Assembly: GCA_040768125.1 (NCBI GenBank)
Contig: JAXGNG010000001.1
Span: forward strand, 248,001 to 312,000
DNA: 64,000 bases
Source of the DNA: RBG-16-49-21 sp040768125
GTDB taxonomy: Bacteria; Spirochaetota; UBA4802; UBA5550
Direction of reading: 5' to 3'
The position numbers were made by a program, and so were the translations under genes. Below, piece by piece: positions 9,901 to 17,105 of this stretch (positions are counted from its first letter, which is position 1; each line of letters begins with the position of its first letter). A model generated the notes under the pieces. The model had not been told where the DNA came from. It made no database searches and worked only from the letters and a program-made list of their open reading frames with translations.

Positions 9901-10616
9901 CAATCGGTCAGGCCGGGGATATCACCGCGCGCGGGAGGTGATGAGATCGACGCGGGGACCGAGGACGCGCGACGGTAGCCATTGATGAGCCGGTTCTCGC
10001 TTTTCGCCCGGAGGAGCGCCTCGCGGTCCGATTTCGCCCACTCCCTTTCGAGGGAAAGGCGCTGCCGGAAAAGACGATCGATCATGGGGAAGTGGCGCAT
10101 GTCGCGCATCCACACGGAACTTAAGGTCCCGGTATCGCTTCCGGGAATGCCGTCGAAGGCGGAGGAAAAAAGTTCCGCGAGACCGGTGGCCACTTCCGGC
10201 TTCCCGGCCGTTTCCATCATACAGGGAAGCCGCAGAGACATGGTTTCGGCGGTGATGCCCGCAATTCCGTGAAGGAGAGTGACGAGGTCGTCCCGGGCGG
10301 GGGGATCGAACCTGTCAGTGAAATATTCGGCCAGTTCGGATCGCAATCTGACCGGCAGTTCATTGATGTTTTTTTGAAGGTTCTCAATCGTGACGCGGTC
10401 GAAGAAATCGGTCACCGTGCCGCTGGTCACGGGGAAGAGATCGCCGTCGGAAATGATGGCGCCGAGATTCGATCCCGATCCATCCCGTACGAAAGAGTCA
10501 AGTTCCTCCGGGGTGACGGCCCCGAGGAGGCCGGTAATAGCGGGCGCGCATTCTTCCGGTACGGTTGCGCTTTTTATCGCACTGATCATTTTCAAGAAAG
10601 AACGGTCCCCTGCCAT
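6963..10616 (-). CDS. Soluble chimera of three MotA cytoplasmic modules and two FliG C-terminal domains
   Basis: The ATG at 10616 has GGGAGGT five bases upstream; an in-frame ATG at 10676 lacks a site. The product is 1217 residues with no membrane helices. Three modules (about 251-338, 353-480, 492-580) each join the MotA cytoplasmic loop to the MotA segment that normally follows the last membrane helix. The loop signature is REGLLSLE...RKGIRLIVDGTDPELVR; the tail signature is IEGVLGIQCGNNPRMIE. The membrane helices that separate these in MotA are absent. Module 2 carries an acidic insert. Residues about 842-933 match FliG_C (FVHLDQHAIMVVLREVDTQD, CMSPRAAELLREDIEFMGPV), keeping the counterparts of torque residues Arg281, Asp288 (as Glu) and Asp289 of E. 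coli FliG. A second, diverged FliG_C-like unit ends the protein (about 1125-1217). The remainder is helical and unassigned. It probably interacts with a motor or mimics one in the cytoplasm. It is divergent from a WD40 gene. Confidence 0.8.
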   Translation of the reverse strand: MAGDRSFLKMISAIKSATVPEECAPAITGLLGAVTPEELDSFVRDGSGSNLGAIISDGDLFPVTSGTVTDFFDRVTIENLQKNINELPVRLRSELAEYFTDRFDPPARDDLVTLLHGIAGITAETMSLRLPCMMETAGKPEVATGLAELFSSAFDGIPGSDTGTLSSVWMRDMRHFPMIDRLFRQRLSLEREWAKSDREALLRAKSENRLINGYRRASSVPASISSPPARGDIPGLTDCPFTFRELRELLTGLSAIAESKGLLVLEERIDTIHEPFIRKGIRLIVDGTDPELVRHMLETGKKAALLGQEIRHDIAIFGAMKILEGSNPRIIDSARKDFSKPGAHPVSIQELSRSFAGMAEQARREGLLSLEDYLYPAGEDESNDAGETGAAPETQPDTSPTGVEMEEGEAIDVSILSELMRRGLELVIDGTDPELVRELSRFHGKHDIAMTRQVVDATIEGVLGIQCGNNPRMIEDIIDSHEPPGDPGTLIDIITGLSEKTRREGLRAIEGDLVGVDDRLLRFCLAMAVNNIGPDLLRELADGAARRLRAEYGHFHDLCIAGILFIQAGMDTNTLVGILDLLAPSADGTIYEHYIETMRDLRRAVRAGTAPPRTRDHGLMAFLSDQDARWNGFFDAHDTFRELLWRSSMLASVWHNDPVRDYIEELRKEIPATLKKAGSGKRLRRRVHSSLLPLLASAYRVTDKLLRDARACRDLVASIRGGALEPGEGATDDDGSIPALEIDLSRYDTNLASHLSHGEIRDIFKQLDAILAGSRSRLAGAVSRWCDRHGLAAPGDAITEVNYLNGVIAANESSFGFPLRFSLAMRYLSGAPGEYHSFTAPQLLLPGDFVHLDQHAIMVVLREVDTQDLAKAMVFMPAVARDAIYACMSPRAAELLREDIEFMGPVPPGDSAESFAKIMNILAHLVNRGHLALPEAIRADDSPDIQRVQALIGELMDEAAIAIRENLHGEKEAAARILDTIEGEKGVTFTRSISGYRDAFGGNFIDLLPREKRDVPTNLHGLLTRLSKAQADKSDDDANRIIEEIFDELEKRDTVRINRWCLPYTTENIEALVKRIPLDGEGSIARDEDALAGALMNSGMFHFNYLRPILARDLHGMLRTSAAFLTNDGLMRLDDMSFSKVMREIPDNAIITALSAEDAVPGITERILATLTPEKREMILEEAGLAVADAPSVEEAWTRIRTAAVQLAEAGMIIIPR

Positions 10617-10878
10617 GGGTAACCTCCCGCAGGCATTAATAATAGTTAATAATGATAGTAATGATACGGAGATCAATTACAATTTATTGTACATGGTTGA
10701 TTCCCAACATGTATTTACAAGGCATCCTGGATGAGTTGAATTTAATATGCCAATAGTTCATTGACAGAATTCAAGGAAAAGATGAAGAAATGATGGCGCG
10801 CCCGATATGGGGCGGTACGCGATCCTGAAGGGTTACAAGACACGCATGTTTACGACCCGGGAACGGATTGAATGAACA
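10617..10878. promoter_or_regulatory. Divergent control region with an inverted repeat
   Basis: This 262-base AT-rich gap separates the leftward MotA-FliG-like gene from the rightward WD40 gene. It contains an inverted repeat TACATG (10690-10695) and CATGTA (10708-10713) with inner TTG/CAA symmetry, a possible operator. A TTGACA is at 10761-10766 without a good -10 behind it. No promoter can be fixed with certainty. Confidence 0.35.
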
Positions 10879-13599
10879 ATGGTGACGGGCATGACGAAAA
10901 ATGATCCGAAAATAATCGTCCAGAAGGGACACTTCTCGGCGATTCAGAAGGTGGCGTTCAGGCCGCAGGGGGACCTGCTTCTCACCGGGCCGTTCATGGG
11001 TTCCCTCGGGTTCTGGGACAACCGGGGGATCTGCGTGAACCGGCTCGACATCGGCGGCCAGTCACTGCAGGATCTGGCATGGCATCCCTCGGGGGAGCGG
11101 TTTGCCGTCGCGGGAAATGTTTCCGTAGCCGTGTGGACGCCGGGGGGTGAGAAGAGGCAGGTTCTTGACCATCCCGAGTTGATCTCCGCCCTATGTTATA
11201 CTCCCGATGGCGAGAGACTGGTCGTTGCCATGAACTCGGCCATATGGATATGGAGCGACGGGGGCGAGCGGATCGGGTCAGCGGCAATCGATGACGACGG
11301 CTTTTCATGCCTGGCGGTCACCGCGGCAGGGCGGATCGCCGCGGGAACCTACAACTCGGGCATCATGATCTATGACGAAAAAGGGGAATTATTGTCCACC
11401 GTGGAGGTCCCCGGAGCCGTTGTGCAGCGCGTTGATTACGGAAAAGATGACGCGCTGCTGGTCGGTACGAACGAAGGGTTGCTGCGCTACCGTGACGGCG
11501 GATTTCACGCGATCCTGGAAACGAGCGACGAGGTGACCTGCCTCTCGATTAACCGCGAGGGGACCCGTTTTGCCGCGGGACTTTCCAGCGGGGAGGTGTA
11601 CATCGGCGATACCCGGAAGGGCGAGGCCGTGAAATTACTGGAAGGCAGCGACTGGACCTATGACCTGGACTGGCACCCTTCGGGGGACCGCATTGCCGTG
11701 GCCCGCAGTCAGGCGCCCCTGCAGGTCATCGAAACCGGGGGTTCGATCGTCATGGAGGTGGGGGAAGACCTGACGCGTTTTCGCGCGGTCCGGTTCGATG
11801 ATGTTCGTGGCCTCGCGCCGATAGCAGATGAGAACGAGATCTATGAGCTCTTCGATATCGACCATGACACGAGGGATTTCATCAAGAAACAGAAAGCGCT
11901 GATCGGGGCCGGGGGCATTATCAACGATCTCGACCTTGCGCCGGACGGAATGATGCTTGTGGCGATCGATTCCGGAGTCCAGGTCAGGGAGCTGGACGGC
12001 GAGGTGAAGCGCTCGTTTTCCGGGCACCGGGAGCAGGTTAACTGCGTCGCAATGAATCCCGCGGGGGACCTTGTCGCATCGGGCTCCACGGACGGGAATG
12101 TCATGATATGGACCCTGGATGGTGAAGTCAGGGGGAGCCATCAGTTCAAGGGGCCGGTGCCGATAAATATCGCGTGGAAACCGGATGGAACCATGATGGC
12201 GATCATGTTCAGTATCGCAAATACGATCGCCCTCCTTGACGTGAAGGGGAAGCTCATTGCCGAGCTGGATTCCGGGGACAGGGAGAGTGGATTCAATGAC
12301 CATTGCTGGAGCAGGGGCGGTGAGCGTCTCATCGCCTCTTCGAGCAGTGGATGGATAAAGGCCTGGGATCCGAGGGGAACGCTTCTCGATACCATTAAGG
12401 AGCCGGATTTACTGTCGATAAACGCAGTTGCCTTTGACCGCGACGGGAACATACTGGCGGGGAACTCGGCGGGATGCATACAGACCTGGAAAAACGGAAA
12501 TATTGTCCGGAAAATTCAGCCTAAAGAGGGAGTCTGGGCAGTTGTCCAGGCGCTGGCCGTGAGCGAATCGGGGAATGTTATGTGCATTGAATCGCGGGAT
12601 GAAGGGAACTACCTGGTCATAAGGAGTGTCGATGGGAAGCGTATCGCGAAGGTGCTGCTTCCCGAGGGGATATTCACGCTGCGTATCGTTCCCGATGATA
12701 GGAACAATTCCGTGGTTTGCGCTGCCGGCAACCGGATTCTCATCTACTCCCTGGATGGTTCTTCCCTGGGCGAGATCAAAGTGTCATCGGGAAGGATGTC
12801 GGCCATGGACTTCATCGCCGGGACGAAAGGGGTGGCGATCGCCGCGGGGTACGAGGACGGCACGGTGGAGCTTATGGACGGTGAGGGCCGGGTGCTTGTA
12901 CAGGAACGCCCCCATGGGAAACCGATAAACTGCATTGCCTTCAGCCCCCGGGAGGACCGGTTTGTCTCGGCTTCCGGCGACGGGTCGCTCATACTATGGA
13001 ACAGGGACGGGAGTATCGTGCGCTCGATATCCATTCAATCCGATCCGACAGTCATCGTCTACGACACGAGGGGAGATCGGTTCATGGCGGGTTTCACGGA
13101 CGGTTGCGTGCGCATGTGGAATGCGGAGGGCGAGTTCCTGGCGGAGGCGCGCGGAGAAGAAAGCGGGGGAATGCCGGACATGCCCGTAAACCTCGCGTTT
13201 AACCCCGGTGAACCGTCTTTTGCCGTGGGTTTTGCAGGCGGCGAAAAGGGTTATGTGCGGGTCTTCTCAGAGAACGCCGAGGCCCTCGACACCTTCGACG
13301 GATTTTTGAATTTCGTCGGCCAGCTCCTGGCCTACCACTCTTCGGGAGAATATATTGTGTTCACCGGAATCGATCACGAGCTCCTCGTGTACCGGCTGCA
13401 GGACAGGGCCCATATCTGCACCGTCGTCCCGGTACGGGGGGGATTCGTGGCCCACACGCCCGACGGCAGTTTTGACTGCTCCTCCCCGGAATTGGGTGAA
13501 TACGTGAACGTGTCCCTCGGAGGCCGTGTCGAGCGATACGAAGAAGGTTTCGCTTCCCTGTACAGGCCAGGACTCCTGGATGAACTCTTCAGGCCGTGA
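10879..13599 (+). CDS. Large cytoplasmic WD40 repeat protein
   Basis: The 906-residue product has no signal peptide or membrane segment and consists almost wholly of WD40-like blades. I count roughly 18 ends of the form [WY]xxxG (GFWDNRG, AVWTPGG, WIWSDGG, VMIWTLDGE, KAWDPRG, LILWNRDG, RMWNAEG, LVYRLQD), enough for two or three propellers. The clearest unit is near residue 380 (GHREQVNCVAMNPAGDLVASG). The last 80 residues close the final blade and end in a short tail. It is most likely a protein-interaction platform. The start is uncertain between the ATG at 10879 and one at 10891. It is divergent from the MotA-FliG chimera, which suggests but does not prove a joint role. Confidence 0.8.
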   Translation: MVTGMTKNDPKIIVQKGHFSAIQKVAFRPQGDLLLTGPFMGSLGFWDNRGICVNRLDIGGQSLQDLAWHPSGERFAVAGNVSVAVWTPGGEKRQVLDHPELISALCYTPDGERLVVAMNSAIWIWSDGGERIGSAAIDDDGFSCLAVTAAGRIAAGTYNSGIMIYDEKGELLSTVEVPGAVVQRVDYGKDDALLVGTNEGLLRYRDGGFHAILETSDEVTCLSINREGTRFAAGLSSGEVYIGDTRKGEAVKLLEGSDWTYDLDWHPSGDRIAVARSQAPLQVIETGGSIVMEVGEDLTRFRAVRFDDVRGLAPIADENEIYELFDIDHDTRDFIKKQKALIGAGGIINDLDLAPDGMMLVAIDSGVQVRELDGEVKRSFSGHREQVNCVAMNPAGDLVASGSTDGNVMIWTLDGEVRGSHQFKGPVPINIAWKPDGTMMAIMFSIANTIALLDVKGKLIAELDSGDRESGFNDHCWSRGGERLIASSSSGWIKAWDPRGTLLDTIKEPDLLSINAVAFDRDGNILAGNSAGCIQTWKNGNIVRKIQPKEGVWAVVQALAVSESGNVMCIESRDEGNYLVIRSVDGKRIAKVLLPEGIFTLRIVPDDRNNSVVCAAGNRILIYSLDGSSLGEIKVSSGRMSAMDFIAGTKGVAIAAGYEDGTVELMDGEGRVLVQERPHGKPINCIAFSPREDRFVSASGDGSLILWNRDGSIVRSISIQSDPTVIVYDTRGDRFMAGFTDGCVRMWNAEGEFLAEARGEESGGMPDMPVNLAFNPGEPSFAVGFAGGEKGYVRVFSENAEALDTFDGFLNFVGQLLAYHSSGEYIVFTGIDHELLVYRLQDRAHICTVVPVRGGFVAHTPDGSFDCSSPELGEYVNVSLGGRVERYEEGFASLYRPGLLDELFRP

Positions 13600-13635
13600 G
13601 GATATTAATCCCGGACCGTGCCCTTTGTTCCCCTC

Positions 13636-14289
13636 TCAGTAATTCCACCCGAGGATGCCGAAGGCCACGATGTTCATCGCAACGGGCACCGCGTAGATAA
13701 TCCCGAGCGTAATGATCTTTGCCTTCATGCTTTTTCGCGTGATAACGAAAATCGCCGCGCAGAAGAAGTGGAAATACCCGATAAGCAGGATGAGCCAGAT
13801 GCCTGCCAGTGACCTGTTCCAGAACCAGTATTCCCAGACCAGGTGGCCACCGATATTGAGGACCACCTCGATGGCAACGCAGACCACAGTATAGAGAATC
13901 GCGAAGAACCAGAGTTCGGGTATGCCAAGGATCTTTTCCCGTGCATTTTTCGAGAGAGAATGATAGAACAGTATTCCCAGGATGCTGAACATGAACATGA
14001 TCTCGATGTTCCATCCCACCATGGTGCGGAGCGCCGTGTCACCGGGAACCGTCCAGAAGGCGGAATGCCCGGACAGGTGCATGACCCAGCCGTTCCATGT
14101 TTCATTGAAGAAATCGACACCGAAAACCGCGGCTCCCGCGAAAACGGCATTCCAGTTGCCGGTGGCCCTCGCGTTCTTGATTTCCACCGTGTAAATGTAA
14201 TATACGATGGCAAGAAGCGGGATCACGTACCACTTGAGCATGCTCAGGTCTCTCAATCCATTGAGTGCGTCCATGGTTGCCTGCGTCAT
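13636..14289 (-). CDS. Polytopic membrane protein of unknown function
   Basis: The start is taken at the ATG at 14289, seven bases after GGAGG; a GTG directly before it is possible. The product has 217 residues and about six hydrophobic segments (residues 20-35, 90-112, 122-145, 152-178, 185-212 and a weaker one near 45-60). It is rich in Trp and contains polar motifs inside or beside membrane segments (WVMHLSGHSAFW, NIGGHLVWEYWFW, GYFHFF), so His-based metal or heme binding is conceivable. I do not recognise the family. It is divergent from an acyl-CoA dehydrogenase gene, which could mean a lipid-related role. Confidence 0.65.
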   Translation of the reverse strand: MTQATMDALNGLRDLSMLKWYVIPLLAIVYYIYTVEIKNARATGNWNAVFAGAAVFGVDFFNETWNGWVMHLSGHSAFWTVPGDTALRTMVGWNIEIMFMFSILGILFYHSLSKNAREKILGIPELWFFAILYTVVCVAIEVVLNIGGHLVWEYWFWNRSLAGIWLILLIGYFHFFCAAIFVITRKSMKAKIITLGIIYAVPVAMNIVAFGILGWNY

Positions 14290-14415
14290 CACGCGACCTC
14301 CGTTCTGTCTGTTGGTTGACGACCCGATAGGTCGATCGGGTCCGACTGACCAATTAATACAACGATAGAATTCTTATGAAATAGCTAGCATGATTTTTGT
14401 TGTCATGAAAAAAGG

Positions 14416-14449
14416 TTGACAAACATAACCATCGGTAACAATAATTACC
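14416..14449 (+). promoter_or_regulatory. Promoter of the acyl-CoA dehydrogenase gene with overlapping palindrome
   Basis: TTGACA (14416-14421) and AATAAT (14440-14445) are 18 bases apart, a good sigma-70-type pair. The -10 box lies inside the palindrome GGTAA-CAATAA-TTACC (14434-14449), placed where a repressor would block RNA polymerase. The TetR-family gene at 16226-16849 is the obvious candidate, by neighbourhood only. A second TATAAT is at 14462-14467, but without a matching -35. Confidence 0.55.
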
Positions 14450-14481
14450 AGTGTTAATTACTATAATGAAATCAGGTCAAC

Positions 14482-14562
14482 GCACCATAACAATAAACCC
14501 TCCAATTTAGGAGGGAAAAGCCCAACGTAAAGATTTTACGATGGGGAAATCCCCGATAGTGC
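14482..14562 (+). promoter_or_regulatory. Structured 5' leader with three consecutive hairpins
   Basis: Three short perfect stems follow each other: CCCTCC/GGAGGG (14498-14515), CGTAAA/TTTACG (14526-14540) and GGGG/CCCC (14543-14554). GCAC (14482-14485) and GTGC (14559-14562) can close them into a multi-branched fold. The element ends 29 bases before the start codon at 14592. I could not match it to a known riboswitch class, and there is no T-run, so any control would act on translation. Confidence 0.4.
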
Positions 14563-14591
14563 CATAATAACGATCAACCAGGAGACAAGAT

Positions 14592-16193
14592 ATGACAAAA
14601 CCGGACCGAAACAATCCCTACAGTTTCAATGATTACCTTGAATGGCGCAGAAATGTCGATTACTACGGGGACGATCCATTCATACAGAAGGTCGTTACGC
14701 ACTTTTGCGGTCCCGATGCAGGAAAGGTCGATGCCCGGGCGAGATCAATCTCCGGAAAGGCGTCGTTTCGATGGCGCGATATGTCCGATGCGATCGCCAG
14801 ACCGGAAAAGTGGCCCTTCATGCTTCACTACGACGGCCACCATAACCGTATCGACCGTATTGTGAGGCCCCACGAAACGGAAATAATGGAAAGGGAGGTG
14901 TTCGGCGAGCGGCTTTTCTCGGATTCGGTCACGCCATGGGAAAAGCTCGTCGGGATGTACATCATCTACCAGAATAGCGAGGCCTGCATCGCCTGCCCCC
15001 TGACCTGCACCGAGGGCCTGGTGAAACTCCTGGAGCGATATGCCGACCAACAGGAGACGAAACGCATCCTCGAGCACTGCAAAGAGGGTATAGACGGCGA
15101 TGTGGCCATTGGCGCCCAGTATCTCTCGGAAATACAGGGGGGATCAGACGTGGGTGCCAATCTTCTCGAGGCAATCGAGGAGAAGGGCGCCTGGCGGCTC
15201 TATGGCACCAAGTTCTTCTGTTCCGCGACCCACGCGGACTACGCCGTGGTGACGGCGAAGCCGCGCGGCTCTGACAAGGTGGCGCTCTTCGTGGTCCCCT
15301 CGTGGCTCCCGGGGAACAAGGAAAAAGAGATACGAAACGGTTATACCATCGACCGCATAAAATGGAAGATGGGGACCTGCGAGCTCACCACGGCGGAGCT
15401 CACCTTCAACGGCGCCGTTGCCTACCCGGTGGGTCCCATGGAACGGGGCCTGGCAAATGTCGTGGGGATCGTCCTGACCTATTCCCGCCTTACGGTGGGG
15501 CTCGCCTCCGGCGCGGGCATGGCGCGGGGCCTCAGGGAGGCGGAGAAGTACGCCGAGTTCCGCGAGGCCTTTACCATGCGGATCGGGGCCTTCCCACTGG
15601 TGAAGCTCCAGCTCCGGGAAATGGAGCGCGCCGCAAAAAGGACCACCGCCGGCGCCTTCAAGATCTATAGCGAGTTCCTGGGTCTCGAGGGCGGGCTCAA
15701 GGGTGGCCTCGTGACGGACGAGGCGACGGAGATGCGGCGGAAGCGCTTCAACGTCCGGGAGCTGATCATGCTTCAGAAGATCACGGCTTCGGCGGACGCT
15801 ACGGACGTGTCGAGGACTGCGATGTCGATCTTCGGCGGACACGGCGTCATGGAGGATTTCTCATCCTTGCCGCGGTTCTACCGGGACGCGGCGATCAACG
15901 AACTCTGGGAAGGGCCCAGGAACGTGCTACTCACTCAAATGCACAATGACATGAAACGCGCCGCGGAGTGGTACCGGCCGGACGAGTATGTCGCGTCGGT
16001 GCTCAGGGGCGCGGACACGGCCCTCGTAAGGCGATATGCCGATGAAATGGCGGAACTCGTTTCGCACCCCCATCTCTTCGGCGATGATGAACACACGATA
16101 GAAATATGCGGGCGGTGGGACAGGTTCTGCGCTGACTTTTTTCATTCCTACCAGGACCTGGCCCTCGCGGAAGTGGAGGAAGGCGCCGTCTAG
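14592..16193 (+). CDS. Acyl-CoA dehydrogenase family protein
   Basis: The 533-residue product is a flavoprotein of the acyl-CoA dehydrogenase superfamily, which oxidises an acyl-CoA at the alpha-beta bond with FAD. The middle domain shows IGAQYLSEIQGGSDVGAN and WRLYGTKFFCSATHADYAVV (the usual T-E-x-x-G-SD/G-K-F-CS pattern). The C-terminal domain shows ASADATDVSRTAMSIFGGHG and FYRDAAINELWEGPRNVL, in which the Glu of WEGP is at the position of the MCAD catalytic base. The length and long N-terminal extension resemble the AidB-like branch more than MCAD, so the substrate cannot be named. GGAG lies 8 bases before the ATG. The leader has a promoter, a palindrome and hairpins. A TetR regulator follows on the opposite strand. 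Confidence 0.88.
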   Translation: MTKPDRNNPYSFNDYLEWRRNVDYYGDDPFIQKVVTHFCGPDAGKVDARARSISGKASFRWRDMSDAIARPEKWPFMLHYDGHHNRIDRIVRPHETEIMEREVFGERLFSDSVTPWEKLVGMYIIYQNSEACIACPLTCTEGLVKLLERYADQQETKRILEHCKEGIDGDVAIGAQYLSEIQGGSDVGANLLEAIEEKGAWRLYGTKFFCSATHADYAVVTAKPRGSDKVALFVVPSWLPGNKEKEIRNGYTIDRIKWKMGTCELTTAELTFNGAVAYPVGPMERGLANVVGIVLTYSRLTVGLASGAGMARGLREAEKYAEFREAFTMRIGAFPLVKLQLREMERAAKRTTAGAFKIYSEFLGLEGGLKGGLVTDEATEMRRKRFNVRELIMLQKITASADATDVSRTAMSIFGGHGVMEDFSSLPRFYRDAAINELWEGPRNVLLTQMHNDMKRAAEWYRPDEYVASVLRGADTALVRRYADEMAELVSHPHLFGDDEHTIEICGRWDRFCADFFHSYQDLALAEVEEGAV

Positions 16194-16225
16194 ATGCGCG
16201 GCGCGGATCAGCGTATATTGAAAAT

Positions 16226-16849
16226 TTATTGCCTGAATCTTGACGCGATAATACGTCCCAGTTCAAGGATGTGGCCTGTTACATCATCCCTGTTTCTGCC
16301 GGGGTAATTCCGGAAGGAAATCAGCACGCCGTTCATGGCGGCAAAGAACGAGTGGGAAAGTTTCCGCGAGTCTTTGCTTTTCCCCTTTTTCGAGAAAAAA
16401 CGGTCGAGGCGGTCAAGCAGTTTCCGCTCCATGCCGTTAAGCCGCTCGATCTGCTCTTCTCCAAGGGAACCATCCAGCATAAAATGGGTCATCATCCGGA
16501 AGTACTGGTCATTGTCGATGAGAAAGCGCAGGTAGGTTTCGGCGATTGCTTCAATCCCGCCTTTCTCCGCGGAATCGATCCTGAGAAGCAACTCCCCGGC
16601 GCCCCGGAGAAACGCCTCGAGAAAAAGGGCCCGCTGATCCGGGAAGTAGCGGTAGATCAGCGGGTGTGATATTCCCGCTTCCCGGGCGATGTCCCTGATG
16701 CTCACCCGGTCAAAGGGTTTTGTGGCGAATACCCTCTCCGCCGCCGCGATGATGATGCCGCGCCGCGCTTCTCGTTCCTGCTCCCTCAATTTCCCGAAAG
16801 AGAGATCCTTTTTCGCGGATTTCATGGATTGGTTCTTACTTCCCTGCAC
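16226..16849 (-). CDS. TetR/AcrR family transcriptional regulator
   Basis: The N-terminal helix-turn-helix domain is typical: RRGIIIAAAERVFATKPFDRVSIRDIAREAGISHPLIYRYF (written here in parts: RRGIIIAAAERVFATKP, then RVSIRDIAREAGISHPLIY) at residues about 29-69. The remaining 135 residues are a helical ligand-binding domain. The start is uncertain between a GTG at 16849 and an ATG at 16825 (eight residues shorter); neither has a close ribosome binding site. It is convergent with the acyl-CoA dehydrogenase gene and may control it through the palindrome at 14434, as TetR-type regulators of fatty acid metabolism often do for neighbours. Confidence 0.85.
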   Translation of the reverse strand: MQGSKNQSMKSAKKDLSFGKLREQEREARRGIIIAAAERVFATKPFDRVSIRDIAREAGISHPLIYRYFPDQRALFLEAFLRGAGELLLRIDSAEKGGIEAIAETYLRFLIDNDQYFRMMTHFMLDGSLGEEQIERLNGMERKLLDRLDRFFSKKGKSKDSRKLSHSFFAAMNGVLISFRNYPGRNRDDVTGHILELGRIIASRFRQ

Positions 16850-17105
16850 TATTATTCTGGAGATACGTTTTTCACCATGGTGGCGGATTACCGACGGTTA
16901 TAGTATCGATGGGGTCGCGTAAAAAGTCAATAGTTAAACATCGCTGGCCGGCGCGCACTATACCTGGCAGCGCGACAGGAATAACAGGGGCATGCAAAGG
17001 CGTCCATGATCCCGGGTTGAACGAATTCGCGGAACATTGGTATCTCTATTGACAGAATTGATTTACGGTGTCGATGATATAATGAACAGAAAAGGAGTCA
17101 CGGGC

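Noticed and set aside
14482..14562. Cyclic di-GMP-I riboswitch before the acyl-CoA dehydrogenase gene
   Set aside because: The start GGTCAACGCAC recalls the consensus, but the GNRA tetraloop receptor region and conserved joining bases do not fit.
17049..17083. TTGACA and TATAAT before the adenylate cyclase gene as a promoter
   Set aside because: The hexamers are 23 bases apart, too far for a sigma-70 promoter, and the -10 would leave almost no leader before the ribosome binding site.
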